Below, piece by piece: positions 1 to 10,809 of a DNA stretch of 64,000 nt (within the stretch, counting starts at the first letter, position 1; each line of letters begins with the position of its first letter). The notes under the pieces are model-generated. The model saw nothing but the letters and a program-made list of their open reading frames with translations, was not told the DNA's origin and ran no database searches. Source of the stretch: Lachnospiraceae bacterium (GTDB lineage Bacteria; Bacillota; Clostridia; Lachnospirales; Lachnospiraceae); the NCBI GenBank assembly GCA_015057115.1, contig SVEZ01000005.1, forward strand, positions 1-64,000, in the 5' to 3' direction. The position numbers and the translations under genes are program-made.

Positions 1-68
1 GTATCCTTCCCACTACTAGGGTGGATTGGGGACTTTCACCCGTTAGAAACGTGCGCCGCAAGGCGCAC
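1..68. other. Possible end of a mobile element truncated by the window edge; contains the hairpin GTGCGCC-GCAA-GGCGCAC (51-68)
   Basis: GGGGACTTTCACCCGTTAG followed by a GC-rich hairpin resembles sequence often seen at the 3' end of IS elements in gut Firmicutes; recognition from memory only. Confidence 0.25.
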
Positions 69-72
69 AACC

Positions 73-107
73 AAAAAGAGAGCCCCCTATTTTAAAGGAA
101 GCTCTCT
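73..107 (-). terminator. Intrinsic terminator of lysS
   Basis: Minus strand AGAGAGC...GCTCTCT followed by TTTT directly downstream of the lysS stop. Confidence 0.8.
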
Positions 108-127
108 CTGAACGTGTTCTCTATTTA

Positions 128-2068
128 TTAGTACAACTTTGCTCCTGCAGGAATGTGGTTATCAACCATAAGAAGATGAAGTTCTTCATCCTCTGAATCC
201 TTAAGATTGTTTACTGCTGAAAGTAACATACCGCATGATTCAATTCCCATCATCTTTCTTGGTGGAAGATTAGTTATAGCAATAAGTGTCTTTCCAACTA
301 ATTCTTCTGGCTCATAGAAACTATGAATTCCCGAAAGAATTGTTCTATCTACACCTGTACCATCATCAAGTGTAAACTGTAGGAGTTTCTTACTCTTAGG
401 TACTGCTTCACAAGCTTTTACCTTAACTGCACGGAAATCAGACTTGCTAAAGGTATCAAAGTCTACTTCCTCTTCAAACAACGGCTCTACTCTTACGTTG
501 GAGAAGTCGATCTTGTTGTTTGGTGTGAAGAATCCGTCTTCCTGCTCTGCAGAAGCCTTAGATGAACCTTTCTTGTCTGCATCTAAAGTCTTCATAGTTG
601 GGAAGAGCAATACATCACGAATTGCCGGACTATTGGTAAGTAACATTACCAGACGATCAATTCCGTAACCAATTCCACCTGTTGGCGGCATACCGATGGA
701 CAGCGCATTTAAGAAGTCCTCATCGGTGTGGTTTGCTTCCTCGTCTCCGGCTGCAAATGCCTCTTCCTGTGCCTGGAAACGTGCTCTCTGATCAATCGGA
801 TCGTTTAACTCGGAGTAAGCATTACACATCTCACGTCCGTAAATGAAGAGCTCGAAACGCTCTACTAATTCCGGCTTATCCGGCTTTCTTTTGGTCAACG
901 GTGAAATTTCTACCGGATGATCCATTACGAAGGTCGGCTGGATTAAGTGCTCCTCAACAAATTCTTCGAAGAATAAGTTGATGATATCACCTCTCTTGTG
1001 GCGATCTTCGTAAACAATCTTATGCTCGTCTGCAATCTTCTTAGCTTCTTCATCCGTCTTGATTTCTTCGAAATCAACGCCGGAATATTTCTTAATTGCA
1101 TCAATCATGGTAATGCGCTCAAATGGCTTACCAAGATCAATCATTTCCTCTGCATAAGGAATTGTAGTTGTTCCGCAAACAACCTGTGCTAAATGACGGA
1201 ACATATTCTCGGTTAAATCCATCATACCATGATAATCGGTATATGCCTGATATAACTCCATTAATGTGAATTCCGGATTATGACGGGTATCAATTCCCTC
1301 ATTACGGAATACACGTCCGATTTCGTATACACGCTCCAAGCCACCTACAATCAATCTCTTTAACGGTAACTCCAAGGAGATACGAAGTTTCAAATCTTCG
1401 TTTAATGCGTTAAAATGAGTCTCAAACGGTCTTGCAGCAGCACCACCGGCATTGTTTACCAAAAACGGTGTTTCTACCTCCATAAATCCCTGATCATCTA
1501 AGAATCTACGAATCTCGCGGATAATCTGAGAACGCTTAATAAAGGTATCCTTCACATCCTCATTCATGATTAAATCCACATAACGCTGTCTGTAACGTAA
1601 GTCTGTGTTGGTCAGTCCGTGGAATTTCTCCGGTAAAATCTGTAAAGACTTGGACATCAAAGTGATTTCTTCTGCATGTACAGAAATCTCACCCTTCTGT
1701 GTACGGAAAACTTCTCCCTTAACACCAACAATATCGCCAATATCGAATTTCTTGAAATCTTTATATGGCTCTTCTCCTATTCCGTCTCTTGCGACGTATA
1801 CTTGAATGTTGCCATTACGATCCTGAACATTCATAAAGGATGCTTTACCCATGACACGCTTGCTCATTACACGTCCTGCGATTGCAACTTTTTTGCCTTC
1901 AAGCTCATCAAAGTTCTCTTTGATGTCTGCTGAATGGTGTGTTACATCGTATTTCGTAATCACAAAGGGATTCTTGCCATTTGCCAAGAGTTCCTCATAC
2001 TTCTCGTGTCTGACCTGCACTAATTTGTTCAAGTCTTGTTCCTGGTTCTGTCGGGTTTCCTCAGCCAT
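128..2068 (-). CDS. lysS: Lysine--tRNA ligase (class II) with C-terminal tRNA-binding (EMAPII/Trbp111-like) domain
   Basis: Class II LysRS core ([35 protein letters not shown]) plus ~110-aa tail [26 protein letters not shown]...RTILSGI. Confidence 0.97.
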   Translation of the reverse strand: MAEETRQNQEQDLNKLVQVRHEKYEELLANGKNPFVITKYDVTHHSADIKENFDELEGKKVAIAGRVMSKRVMGKASFMNVQDRNGNIQVYVARDGIGEEPYKDFKKFDIGDIVGVKGEVFRTQKGEISVHAEEITLMSKSLQILPEKFHGLTNTDLRYRQRYVDLIMNEDVKDTFIKRSQIIREIRRFLDDQGFMEVETPFLVNNAGGAAARPFETHFNALNEDLKLRISLELPLKRLIVGGLERVYEIGRVFRNEGIDTRHNPEFTLMELYQAYTDYHGMMDLTENMFRHLAQVVCGTTTIPYAEEMIDLGKPFERITMIDAIKKYSGVDFEEIKTDEEAKKIADEHKIVYEDRHKRGDIINLFFEEFVEEHLIQPTFVMDHPVEISPLTKRKPDKPELVERFELFIYGREMCNAYSELNDPIDQRARFQAQEEAFAAGDEEANHTDEDFLNALSIGMPPTGGIGYGIDRLVMLLTNSPAIRDVLLFPTMKTLDADKKGSSKASAEQEDGFFTPNNKIDFSNVRVEPLFEEEVDFDTFSKSDFRAVKVKACEAVPKSKKLLQFTLDDGTGVDRTILSGIHSFYEPEELVGKTLIAITNLPPRKMMGIESCGMLLSAVNNLKDSEDEELHLLMVDNHIPAGAKLY

Positions 2069-2123
2069 ACTATGATTTCCTCACTTTCTCTTATTTTTCT
2101 TTTGCTTCTATGTTTAGCTAAGC

Positions 2124-2600
2124 TTATGCCACACGCTGGATGTCAAGTACTTTGTACTCTAATTCTCCTGCCTGTGTTTCAACCTTAATGGTTTCTCCTA
2201 CCTTTGCTCCGATGAGCGCTCTTCCAACCGGGGATTCATTGGAAATCTTACCCTCTAAGCTGTTTGCTTCTGTGGAGCCTACAATATAATACTCTAATTC
2301 TTCGTCGAATTCGCAGTCGTAAATCTTTACCTTGCAGCCTACGCTAATCTTATCCAGATCTACTTCTTCCTCTACAACAACCTCAACGTTCTTGAGAATT
2401 GCTTCGATTTCTTCGATTCTTGCCTCGATGTCGCGCTGTTCATCTTTCGCTGCATCGTACTCTGCGTTCTCAGAAAGGTCTCCCTGTTCACGGGCTTCCT
2501 TAATCTTCTGCGCAACTTCCTTACGCTTTACAACCTTTAAATCCTGTAATTCTGCCTCTAATTTCTGCAATCCCGCATAGGTCAATAACTTCTTTTCCAT
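2124..2600 (-). CDS. greA: Transcription elongation factor GreA
   Basis: GreA coiled coil (AREQGDLSENAEYDAAKDEQ) and C-terminal domain; start set at ATG 2600 after GAGGTG SD (track uses upstream GTG). Confidence 0.96.
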   Translation of the reverse strand: MEKKLLTYAGLQKLEAELQDLKVVKRKEVAQKIKEAREQGDLSENAEYDAAKDEQRDIEARIEEIEAILKNVEVVVEEEVDLDKISVGCKVKIYDCEFDEELEYYIVGSTEANSLEGKISNESPVGRALIGAKVGETIKVETQAGELEYKVLDIQRVA

Positions 2601-2659
2601 ACGTTTCACCTCATTATTTTCATTATCGTCCCCGTTTTATTTCCCACTATAATCACAAC

Positions 2660-2688
2660 ATTATAGCAAAGACGGGTCTGACAGTCAA
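2660..2688 (-). promoter_or_regulatory. SigA-type promoter for greA
   Basis: TTGACT-17 bp-TATAAT on the minus strand. Confidence 0.75.
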
Positions 2689-2727
2689 GAAATACTTGTA
2701 TCTTTTCCTTGTAAATTTGATACTATT

Positions 2728-3708
2728 CTACGTGGTCTCTCGTAACTTTAAAACTTCTTCGAACAATTTTTCCAGTTCTTCAATGGATTCCACCTCGTGG
2801 ATTCTTCCCCGAAGCCGGGCGCTGTTCTTATAGCCGGACATATACCAGGCTGCATGTTTCCGCATCTCCCGGATTCCGGTATATTCCCCCTTAAAATCCA
2901 CCTGCATGTGGGCATGGCGAAGCACCATCTTCACCACTTCTTCCATTGGCGGACGTTTCGGATATTCTCCGGTCTCCTGCCAAAATTTGATTTGGGAAAA
3001 AATCCAGGGGTTTCCCTGGGCTGCCCGACCAATCATGATACCATCGCATCCGGTCTGCTTTACAAGAGCCGCTGCAGATTCTGCATCCACCACATCTCCG
3101 TTACCGATTACCGGAATGGAAACCGCCTCTTTTACCTGACGAATAATATCCCAATCCGCCTTACCGGAATAATACTGCTCTCTTGTCCGTCCGTGAACTG
3201 CTACGGCTGCTGCCCCACACTCCTGTGCAATATGGGCCATCTCCACTGCGTTCACATGATTATCGTCAAAACCCTTTCGTATCTTAACCGTTACCGGCTT
3301 TTTAATTGCTTTTACCGTTGCTTCTATAATCTGTCCTGCCAGTACCGGGGTCTTCATTAGGGCTGAGCCTTCCCCGTTATTTACAACCTTGGGAACCGGG
3401 CATCCCATATTAATGTCCAAAATATCAAAATTCCGCTCCTCAATCTGCTTTGCCATTTCGCTTACAATTTTCGGATCGGAGCCAAAAAGCTGTAAACTGG
3501 CTGGTCGCTCTTTTTCCTCTACCTGAAGCAATAATTCGGTATTTTTGTTTTTATATAAAATGCCCTTGGCACTCACCATCTCCATGCATACCAGATCCGC
3601 CCCTTGTTCCTTGCATAAAAGTCGAAAAGGTAAATCCGTCACCCCCGCCATGGGTGCCAGGATCAGGTTATTACTTAGCTCTACGGAGCCTATTGTCAAT
3701 TTTGGCAT
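2728..3708 (-). CDS. dusB: tRNA-dihydrouridine synthase
   Basis: LAPMAGVTDLPFR, INMGCPVPKV, VHGRTREQYYSGKADW, GIMIGRAAQGNPW motifs. Confidence 0.95.
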   Translation of the reverse strand: MPKLTIGSVELSNNLILAPMAGVTDLPFRLLCKEQGADLVCMEMVSAKGILYKNKNTELLLQVEEKERPASLQLFGSDPKIVSEMAKQIEERNFDILDINMGCPVPKVVNNGEGSALMKTPVLAGQIIEATVKAIKKPVTVKIRKGFDDNHVNAVEMAHIAQECGAAAVAVHGRTREQYYSGKADWDIIRQVKEAVSIPVIGNGDVVDAESAAALVKQTGCDGIMIGRAAQGNPWIFSQIKFWQETGEYPKRPPMEEVVKMVLRHAHMQVDFKGEYTGIREMRKHAAWYMSGYKNSARLRGRIHEVESIEELEKLFEEVLKLRETT

Positions 3709-3709
3709 A

Positions 3710-4522
3710 TTATCTTTTTCCTAATCTTTGTTTTTCTATCACAAACTTTGGACTGCTTTTCTGCTTTTCAAAAATAAGGCGCATTCCCTTTAGGGTAAGC
3801 TGAGCATCGTAAAAATCAATGCAATCCGTTTCTTCGGCTAAAAGCACTCCCAAGCCACCTGTGGCTACCACTTTGATATCCGGAATACCGGACTCTTTCT
3901 TCATCTGTTCTACAATGTAAGTAGTCTGTCCAATCTGTCCGTAGACAATTCCCGCCTGCATACTGCTAATGGTCTCTTTCGCCAAAATGCTGGAGGGCTT
4001 AATAATCTCAAAATTCGGAAGCTGTGCTGCCATATCCGATAAAGCCTGAGCACTGGTCTGAATACCCGGTGCGGTAACTCCCGCCACAAAGGTTCCCGTT
4101 CCGTCCACCAAATCATAGGTGGTGGCAGTTCCATAATCAATCACCAACACGGGACCGCCATACAGCTCATAAGCCGCCACAGCGTCCACAATACGATCTG
4201 CACCAATCTGTCGCGGATTCTCCGTTGCAATCCGGATTCCGGTCTTGATACCGGCGCCAACAATAATGGGTTCCGTGTGAAAATACTTCTCAATGGAACG
4301 TCGAAGGGAATACATTACATCCGGCACTACCGATGCAACAATCACGTCCGAAATATCCCCCGGATCAATCTCGTTATGTTCCAACATTCCCGACAGATCA
4401 ATACCGAATTCATCTGCCGTTCTCTGCAGCTTGGTAGTCATGCGGAAAGTCGCCCAAAGCTCCTCTCCCTGAAATACTCCCGCTGTGATGTTTGTGTTTC
4501 CCACATCCAAAACCAATAACAT
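3710..4522 (-). CDS. coaX: Type III pantothenate kinase
   Basis: MLLVLDVGNTNITAGVF, GADRIVDAVAAYE, IDYGTATTYDLV; start set at ATG 4522 after GAGGA. Confidence 0.95.
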   Translation of the reverse strand: MLLVLDVGNTNITAGVFQGEELWATFRMTTKLQRTADEFGIDLSGMLEHNEIDPGDISDVIVASVVPDVMYSLRRSIEKYFHTEPIIVGAGIKTGIRIATENPRQIGADRIVDAVAAYELYGGPVLVIDYGTATTYDLVDGTGTFVAGVTAPGIQTSAQALSDMAAQLPNFEIIKPSSILAKETISSMQAGIVYGQIGQTTYIVEQMKKESGIPDIKVVATGGLGVLLAEETDCIDFYDAQLTLKGMRLIFEKQKSSPKFVIEKQRLGKR

Positions 4523-4526
4523 TCGC

Positions 4527-4883
4527 TTAGTCCTCCTCATCTTGTCCCAGATAAAATACTTTAAAGAACATCTCTAAAGAAGCGAACAGTTCTGCTTTAT
4601 CACGCTGCATCTTCTTTACCAAAAGGCCACTGCCAATTTCATCGTAGAGTAAGTCTTCCTCTGCACACTCTGTCTCAATCTGCAAACAGCCTTCTTCATC
4701 AAATACCAGTTTCAAAATGCCTCCCACATCTTCTGTAAAAAGCACACACATAATCTTTAATTCGTCTTTGATTCGCTGTGGTAATCCTTGAAACGCCTCG
4801 TCCAGATAAAACTTCTTCTCGTAGGCGTTAGATACGCACAGTACTACATTCTCGTCCATGGCTACCTCACTTTTCCTGTCCAT
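4527..4883 (-). CDS. Conserved hypothetical protein (DUF6145-like)
   Basis: 118-aa ORF in operon with coaX. Confidence 0.6.
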   Translation of the reverse strand: MDRKSEVAMDENVVLCVSNAYEKKFYLDEAFQGLPQRIKDELKIMCVLFTEDVGGILKLVFDEEGCLQIETECAEEDLLYDEIGSGLLVKKMQRDKAELFASLEMFFKVFYLGQDEED

Positions 4884-4940
4884 CTACAACTTTTGATTAT
4901 AGCCTGTCTGCTGTAAGTTTACAATGCTTTTTTCGTATAA

Positions 4941-4975
4941 AATAAAGGACATCCGGGAGATTTTCCCGAATGTCC
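4941..4975 (-). terminator. Intrinsic terminator downstream of the SPFH gene
   Basis: GGACATTCGGGA...TCCCGGATGTCC-TTTATTTT on minus strand. Confidence 0.8.
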
Positions 4976-4991
4976 CTGCTTATTCTATGAA

Positions 4992-5924
4992 TTACTGCTC
5001 TTTGCCAATCTCTACAACGGACTTTGCCAAACCTGCAATTCCCTGAATCTCGGATGGGATAATAATCTTGGTTGCCTTGCCGTCTGCAGCTCTTGCAAAA
5101 GCTTCCAGGCTCTTTAACTTAAGAACTGCCTCGTCTGCACCTGCCTCTTTCAAGAAGCGGAGACCATCGGCATTCGCCTGCTGAATCTTAAGAATTGCCT
5201 CTGCCTGACCTTCTGCTTCCTTAACGGTTGCTTCCCGTTTCGCTTCCGCACGTAAGATTGCTGCCTGCTTCTCTGCCTCTGCGTCAAGGATGGCGCTGGC
5301 TTTCTTACCTTCTGCAACAAGGATGGTAGAACGTTTCTCTCCTTCTGCTCTTGTAACGGCTTCACGACGTTCACGCTCTGCCTTCATCTGTTTCTCCATT
5401 GCATCCTGGATTGCAGTCGGCGGAATGATGTTCTTAAGTTCTACACGGTTCACTTTAATTCCCCATGGATCTGTTGCCACATCCAGCGTGGAACGCATCT
5501 TTGTGTTAATGGTTTCTCTGGAAGTTAAGGTTTCATCCAATTCCAAATCACCGATGATGTTACGAAGTGTAGTAGCTGTCAGGTTCTCAATTGCCATAAT
5601 CGGATTCTCAACACCGTAGCAATAAAGCTTCGGATCGGTAATCTGATAGAATACAACGGTATCAATCCGCATGGTTACGTTATCCTTAGTGATAACCGGC
5701 TGTGGTGCAAAATCCACTACCTGCTCTTTCAAAATAACTCTTCTTGCAATTCGGTCAATAATCGGCACCTTGAAATGTAAGCCAACTCCCCAGGTTGCCT
5801 GATAACCTCCTAAACGCTCAACAACATACGCATGTGCCTGTGGTACGATCTTTACACAGGAAGCAAGGATTGCAAGAATTACAACCAGCAGAACTCCCCA
5901 TACAATGTACTGCACAAATTCCAT
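4992..5924 (-). CDS. SPFH/Band 7 (stomatin/QmcA-like) membrane protein
   Basis: N-terminal TM, VPQAHAYVVERLGGY, Ala/Glu-rich coiled coil; start set at ATG 5924 (SD AAGGAGG), which removes overlap with nfeD. Confidence 0.92.
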   Translation of the reverse strand: MEFVQYIVWGVLLVVILAILASCVKIVPQAHAYVVERLGGYQATWGVGLHFKVPIIDRIARRVILKEQVVDFAPQPVITKDNVTMRIDTVVFYQITDPKLYCYGVENPIMAIENLTATTLRNIIGDLELDETLTSRETINTKMRSTLDVATDPWGIKVNRVELKNIIPPTAIQDAMEKQMKAERERREAVTRAEGEKRSTILVAEGKKASAILDAEAEKQAAILRAEAKREATVKEAEGQAEAILKIQQANADGLRFLKEAGADEAVLKLKSLEAFARAADGKATKIIIPSEIQGIAGLAKSVVEIGKEQ

Positions 5925-5937
5925 TTTCATTTCCTCC

Positions 5938-6381
5938 TTAATTGTTCTCTTTACATGCCACAATCAGTTTAACACCCTGAATCGCTTCAATGGTTACTAC
6001 CTGATCCTTGGTAATTACAGCATCATCGCTGCTACATCTTGCTGTCCATTCCTGTCCATCGACACTGACACAGCCTGTGGCTTTCAAGTTATCAATTTCT
6101 TCCAAGACAAAACCCGTTCGTCCGATTAGGCTCTCTGCATTCGTCCTCGTTCGGTTCTCGTTCAAATGCCGGATCGCCACCGGTCTGGTCAATGCCAAAA
6201 GCAAAACCGAAACGATAATGAACAGCACGATCTGAACTATCGGACTCAGTCCCAGAAGATTCGCCAAAAGCGCTACAAATGCACCGCCGGCAAACCAGAT
6301 AGTGGTAAGTCCCAATGTGGCAAGCTCAATCAGCACAAGTACCACCAAGGCAACTAACCAGCCTATTCTGAAATAATCCAT
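5938..6381 (-). CDS. NfeD family protein (multi-TM plus OB fold)
   Basis: TM segments then GRTGFVLEEIDNLKATGCVSVDGQEWTARC; adjacent to SPFH partner. Confidence 0.9.
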   Translation of the reverse strand: MDYFRIGWLVALVVLVLIELATLGLTTIWFAGGAFVALLANLLGLSPIVQIVLFIIVSVLLLALTRPVAIRHLNENRTRTNAESLIGRTGFVLEEIDNLKATGCVSVDGQEWTARCSSDDAVITKDQVVTIEAIQGVKLIVACKENN

Positions 6382-6486
6382 ACGCGCACCCCCTTCGTCC
6401 TTTCAGATTGATTTCGTATTCTTATCATACACTACTTCTATTCCATAAACAAGAAAACGTCTCTAAAATATTCCTTAAATTTTTCT

Positions 6487-6536
6487 AAAATAAAGCGGGT
6501 ATTGCCGCAATTTCAACTGTTTTGCAACAATACCCG
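6487..6536 (-). terminator. Intrinsic terminator downstream of the SleB-like gene
   Basis: CGGGTATTG...CAATACCCG then CTTTATTTTA on minus strand. Confidence 0.7.
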
Positions 6537-6555
6537 TTATAATCTCTTATTCTGT

Positions 6556-7752
6556 TTAGAAGAATACGTGTCCGCCAATAACCAGACCCTGAATACCGCT
6601 TCGAACGGACTGGAAATGAAGGGCTCCGCCTACATTGTCAGCTCCACCTAAAGCTGCCTCTGCTGCACGGCGGCAACTACTGTGAATGGATCCTGCCAGT
6701 CTTCTCGCAAGAATTCCGGATCTTGCCGGTCCAAACTGTCCTCTCTGATAAATAACGCCTCTAAGAGTATTCGGATAGCGGCTACTACGAATACGATTAC
6801 ATACCACCGCACCAACTGCCAGCATACCCTCATAAGACTGTGTTCCTGCTTCGCATTGAATCAACGCTGCCAATAATGTAACATCATCTACGTCTGCAGC
6901 CACACTTGACTGCTGTGTAGTAGTAGTTTCAGAAGATGATCTGGAAGAACCTGCCGCACGAGCTGCTTCTTCTGCCGCCTTCTTCTTGGCTGCTTCTTCT
7001 GCCAGCTTCTTCTGGTACTCTTTCATGGTCAATCCCTTTTCGTAACGAACGGATACCTTTACATATTCGCTGGCTACAAAAGCACGCTTGCCATTATAAT
7101 TAACAGCTACCCATTCTTCAGACTTCGCTTCCTTTGCAGAAGTAGCTAGACTGCTTCCCTTATCAACTACAGTATAAATACGGCTCTCGGTAGATGCCTT
7201 GTAACGTACACGCAAGCCACTGCTTAATGCCTTGGCACGATACAGACCGTGCTTCTTTGCAAAACGCTCTGCTCTCTTTCCGGTGAGACAATAGGATTTC
7301 TTCACATATCCCTTCAGGTTACCGGATTCAATCTTCAACCAATTTCCCTTGGCCTCAAGAATCTTTCCGCCACCATTCTTAAAAAGAATTCCCACCTGTT
7401 TGGATTTCTGAGAAGCTCTCTTACGAACATTCAGACTGTCCTTTACTTTCACCACAAAATGGGTATCCCAGTAATCCGCTTCCTTTTCCTGTGGTTCTTC
7501 TTCCACAATCTCGTCTTCCTTAACAGCCTCAGATTCCTCTGCCGTCTCAGAAACAATTGCAACTGCTCTGGCTTCAACTGCTGCCTGCTCCTGTACAGCG
7601 GACAGCCGCTTTAATGTTGCGATGCCTGCAGTTCCGTCATTGGCAGTTTCAACCCTCTTTCCGGAGGTGCTTCCTGCAACCGCTACAATACCTAATATCA
7701 GCAGAAAAGCAAATGTTGCCATTCCTGCAATCCACTTCTTATTTAACTTCAA
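6556..7752 (-). CDS. Secreted cell wall hydrolase (SleB/Hydrolase_2) with SH3-like domains
   Basis: Signal peptide; DSLNVRKRASQKSKQVGIL SH3b; C-terminal LLAALIQCEAGTQSYEGMLAVGAVVCNRIRSSRYPNTLRGVIYQRGQF. Confidence 0.9.
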   Translation of the reverse strand: MKLNKKWIAGMATFAFLLILGIVAVAGSTSGKRVETANDGTAGIATLKRLSAVQEQAAVEARAVAIVSETAEESEAVKEDEIVEEEPQEKEADYWDTHFVVKVKDSLNVRKRASQKSKQVGILFKNGGGKILEAKGNWLKIESGNLKGYVKKSYCLTGKRAERFAKKHGLYRAKALSSGLRVRYKASTESRIYTVVDKGSSLATSAKEAKSEEWVAVNYNGKRAFVASEYVKVSVRYEKGLTMKEYQKKLAEEAAKKKAAEEAARAAGSSRSSSETTTTQQSSVAADVDDVTLLAALIQCEAGTQSYEGMLAVGAVVCNRIRSSRYPNTLRGVIYQRGQFGPARSGILARRLAGSIHSSCRRAAEAALGGADNVGGALHFQSVRSGIQGLVIGGHVFF

Positions 7753-7855
7753 TGATATTCACGACCTTTCCTGTCAAATCTTACCTGTCTATAGTGTTAC
7801 AATATCTTATGTGTTTTATACGTTTATGTTACAATTATTACAGAATTGTTTCTGT

Positions 7856-7884
7856 ACTATAGCACAGTAAAAAAGAAATGTCAA
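7856..7884 (-). promoter_or_regulatory. SigA-type promoter for the SleB-like gene
   Basis: TTGACA-17 bp-TATAGT on minus strand. Confidence 0.7.
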
Positions 7885-7912
7885 GTTTTACCATTGAAGC
7901 ATTTTGAATTTT

Positions 7913-9256
7913 TTACAATCTTTTCATTAATTTTTCACATTCTTCTTCATAACCCGGTTTTCCCAAAAGGGCAAACATATTCTTCTTATAGCTCTCTACA
8001 CCCGGCTGATTGAAGGGGTTTACACCCAAAATATAACCGCTGATACCACAAGCAAATTCAAAGAAGTAGAACAGTTCACCCAAACAATACTCATCCAATG
8101 TCGGAATATTAATCTTCAGGTTCGGTACATTTCCATCTGTATGTGCTAAAATTGTTCCATTCATGGCACTTTTGTTTACAAAATCCATGTCCTTTCCGCT
8201 TAAGTAATTCAGACCGTCCAAATCTTGTTCCTCTGCCTCGATAATCACGGTTTTACGCGGTTTTTCCACATTTAAAACCGTTTCGTACATAATTCTTGCT
8301 CCGTCCTGAATGAACTGTCCCATGGAGTGAAGATCCGCCGTCAAATCTACAGATGCCGGGAAAATTCCTCTCTGGTCTTTTCCTTCGCTCTCGCCATATA
8401 ACTGCTTCCACCATTCTGCAACATAATGCAGATTCGGCTCGTAATTTGCCAGAATCTCCACAGACTTGCCTTTTCTTAATAAAATGTTTCGTAAAACAGC
8501 GTACTGCATTGCACTGTTGTTCTCAAAGGCCTCTGTCAGAGCCTCTTTTCTTGCATCCTGAGCGCCTTCCATCAATTTGTCGATATCCGCACCGCTAACA
8601 GCAATCGGCAACAATCCGACAGCTGTTAAAACAGAGAAACGTCCGCCTACATCATCCGGTACTACGAAGGTTTCATATCCCTCTGCGTCTGCCAAAGTCT
8701 TTAATGCTCCCTTTGCTTTATCCGTTGTGGCATAAATACGCTTTGCAGCCTCTTCCTTACCATATTTTTCCTCCAGACGCTTTTTAAAGATACGAAAAGC
8801 AATAGCCGGTTCTGTGGTTGTTCCGGACTTGGAAATTACATTTACGGAAAAATCTCTGTCTCCCACTACCTCAATCAAATCACTTAAATAAGTGGAGCTA
8901 ATGTTATTTCCCACAAAGTAAATCTCCGGTGTCTTTCGAACAGATGCATCCACACTGTTGTAAAAGCTATGACGCAAGCATTCAATGGCTGCGCGGGCAC
9001 CCAGATAGGAACCTCCGATTCCGATAACCAAAAGTACCTCAGAATTTGCCTTAATGCGTTCTGCTGCCGCCTTAATCGCTGCAAATTCCTTCTTATCATA
9101 ATCTACCGGCAAATCCACCCAGCCGACAAAATCATTACCGGCTCCGTTTTTACCCACTAAAAGCTTTCTTGCCGCCTCTGCCATAGGTATCATAAACTCA
9201 ATCTCGTGATCTTTTACCACATTTGCGGTTTTGCTGTAATCCACTGTAATTCTCAT
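7913..9256 (-). CDS. pgi: Glucose-6-phosphate isomerase
   Basis: [53 protein letters not shown]. Confidence 0.97.
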   Translation of the reverse strand: MRITVDYSKTANVVKDHEIEFMIPMAEAARKLLVGKNGAGNDFVGWVDLPVDYDKKEFAAIKAAAERIKANSEVLLVIGIGGSYLGARAAIECLRHSFYNSVDASVRKTPEIYFVGNNISSTYLSDLIEVVGDRDFSVNVISKSGTTTEPAIAFRIFKKRLEEKYGKEEAAKRIYATTDKAKGALKTLADAEGYETFVVPDDVGGRFSVLTAVGLLPIAVSGADIDKLMEGAQDARKEALTEAFENNSAMQYAVLRNILLRKGKSVEILANYEPNLHYVAEWWKQLYGESEGKDQRGIFPASVDLTADLHSMGQFIQDGARIMYETVLNVEKPRKTVIIEAEEQDLDGLNYLSGKDMDFVNKSAMNGTILAHTDGNVPNLKINIPTLDEYCLGELFYFFEFACGISGYILGVNPFNQPGVESYKKNMFALLGKPGYEEECEKLMKRL

Positions 9257-9306
9257 ACTGTTTCTCCTTCCTGTTTCTAAGCATTGCTCTAATCGACAGG
9301 GGATAT

Positions 9307-9591
9307 CTACAAGATATCCCCCATAAATTCGTTCAGCACCGACTCCGGATCAAAGGAAAAAAGCATTTTCTTTTCCTCTGTCGCCTGCCTTCGTTCCTCT
9401 TCCGGTATATAGGTAGGAGCATCCGATTCCTCCTGGGACAAAACCACTGCCACATATTCCCGGATTCGGTCTGTCCCCTGCTCCATCAGCACTCTTATCT
9501 TTCGTAACTGTCTTCCGATATAGATTATTCCCACCATAAGAAATCCATCTATAATAAGAAGACTTAACCTCAGAATTATTTCGGTTTTCAT
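9307..9591 (-). CDS. Small membrane protein, hypothetical
   Basis: 94-aa ORF with one N-terminal TM segment. Confidence 0.55.
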   Translation of the reverse strand: MKTEIILRLSLLIIDGFLMVGIIYIGRQLRKIRVLMEQGTDRIREYVAVVLSQEESDAPTYIPEEERRQATEEKKMLFSFDPESVLNEFMGDIL

Positions 9592-9687
9592 GCTAAGTGC
9601 CTCCTGTATTTGGAAACATTATAGCACTCCTTGTCCTTCTTCACAAGGTAAGCTCCTGTCGAATACTGCCTCCCGCCCAATTTCCGG

Positions 9688-9716
9688 TTGACATTTTTCC
9701 ATAAGAGTATAATATA
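9688..9716 (+). promoter_or_regulatory. SigA-type promoter for murG
   Basis: TTGACA with A/T-rich -10 region (TATAATATAATATG) upstream of AAAGGAGG. Confidence 0.6.
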
Positions 9717-9739
9717 ATATGTGTCAAAAGGAGGGTCTT

Positions 9740-10807
9740 ATGAAAAAAATCATTTTGACCGGTGGCGGCACTGCAGGACACGTCACCCCAAATATCGCAT
9801 TGTTACCCCTGTTAAAAGAAAGGGGCTTTGAAATTACTTACGTCGGTTCCTACGAAGGAATCGAGAAAAATCTGGCAGAAGAAGCCGGACTTACCTATTA
9901 CGGTATCTCCTCCGGAAAACTTCGCCGTTATTTCGACTGGAAAAATTTTACCGATCCTTTCCGTGTTATGAAAGGATATACACAGGCCAAGCGCCTTATG
10001 AAAAAAGAAAAACCGGATGTGGTCTTCTCTAAAGGCGGCTTTGTTTCCGTTCCCATTGTTATGGCAGCTCATCACCTGGGAATTCCGGCTGTAATTCACG
10101 AGTCCGATTTAACTCCGGGACTTGCCAACAAACTGGCAATCCCTCACGCCAGAAGGGTTTGCTGTAATTTCCCGGAAACAATGAAATATCTTCCGGAAGG
10201 CAAATCCATCCTCACCGGATCTCCTATCCGGCAAGAGCTTTTACACGGAGATGCGGAAAAAGGAAAAGCTTTTTGCGGTCTTTCCCATGAAAAGCCTATT
10301 CTTTTAATCATTGGTGGAAGCATCGGCTCCGTTGCCATTAACGACATGATTCGTGCTATTTTGCCGAAGCTTTTGGAGGATTTCGAAATTATCCACATCT
10401 GTGGAAGCGGTAACCTCTCCGAAGCCCATGAAAATATTAACGGCTACTGCCAGTACGAATATGTACGGGAAGAACTGGCTGACCTTTTTGCCTTGGCCGA
10501 CATTGTAGTTTCCCGTGCAGGTGCTAATACCATCTGCGAGCTTTTGGCTCTGAAAATGCCAAGCATTCTGATTCCGCTTCCGGCTTCTGCCAGCCGCGGT
10601 GACCAGATTTTAAACGCTAATTCTTTTGCCAAACAGGGCTTCGCCATGAAGGTGGATCAGGACACCATGACGGAAGAATCTCTACTTGCAGCTATTAAAG
10701 AACTCTATGCAAACCGTGAAACATACCGAGATGCCATGAATGCCAGCAAACAGCTGGACTCCGTAAAGACCATTGTGGATCTTTTGGATAAACTGGCAAG
10801 CAAATAA
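9740..10807 (+). CDS. murG: UDP-N-acetylglucosamine--N-acetylmuramyl-(pentapeptide) pyrophosphoryl-undecaprenol GlcNAc transferase
   Basis: MKKIILTGGGTAGHVTPNIAL, SKGGFVSVP, SRAGANTICELLAL; start set at 9740 after AAAGGAGG. Confidence 0.95.
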   Translation: MKKIILTGGGTAGHVTPNIALLPLLKERGFEITYVGSYEGIEKNLAEEAGLTYYGISSGKLRRYFDWKNFTDPFRVMKGYTQAKRLMKKEKPDVVFSKGGFVSVPIVMAAHHLGIPAVIHESDLTPGLANKLAIPHARRVCCNFPETMKYLPEGKSILTGSPIRQELLHGDAEKGKAFCGLSHEKPILLIIGGSIGSVAINDMIRAILPKLLEDFEIIHICGSGNLSEAHENINGYCQYEYVREELADLFALADIVVSRAGANTICELLALKMPSILIPLPASASRGDQILNANSFAKQGFAMKVDQDTMTEESLLAAIKELYANRETYRDAMNASKQLDSVKTIVDLLDKLASK

Positions 10808-10809
10808 TT

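Noticed and set aside
2069-2123. T-box leader for lysS
   Set aside because: Only 55 nt between greA and lysS; no T-box motif and too short
2797-3360. 187-aa plus-strand ORF and the many other 60-180 aa plus-strand ORFs in the track
   Set aside because: They lie antisense to well-supported minus-strand genes (here dusB) and have atypical compositions
7790-7850. WalR-like box (TGTAAT...TGTAAC) upstream of the SleB-like hydrolase
   Set aside because: Hexamers are separated by 3 bp instead of 5 bp, so the WalR consensus is not met
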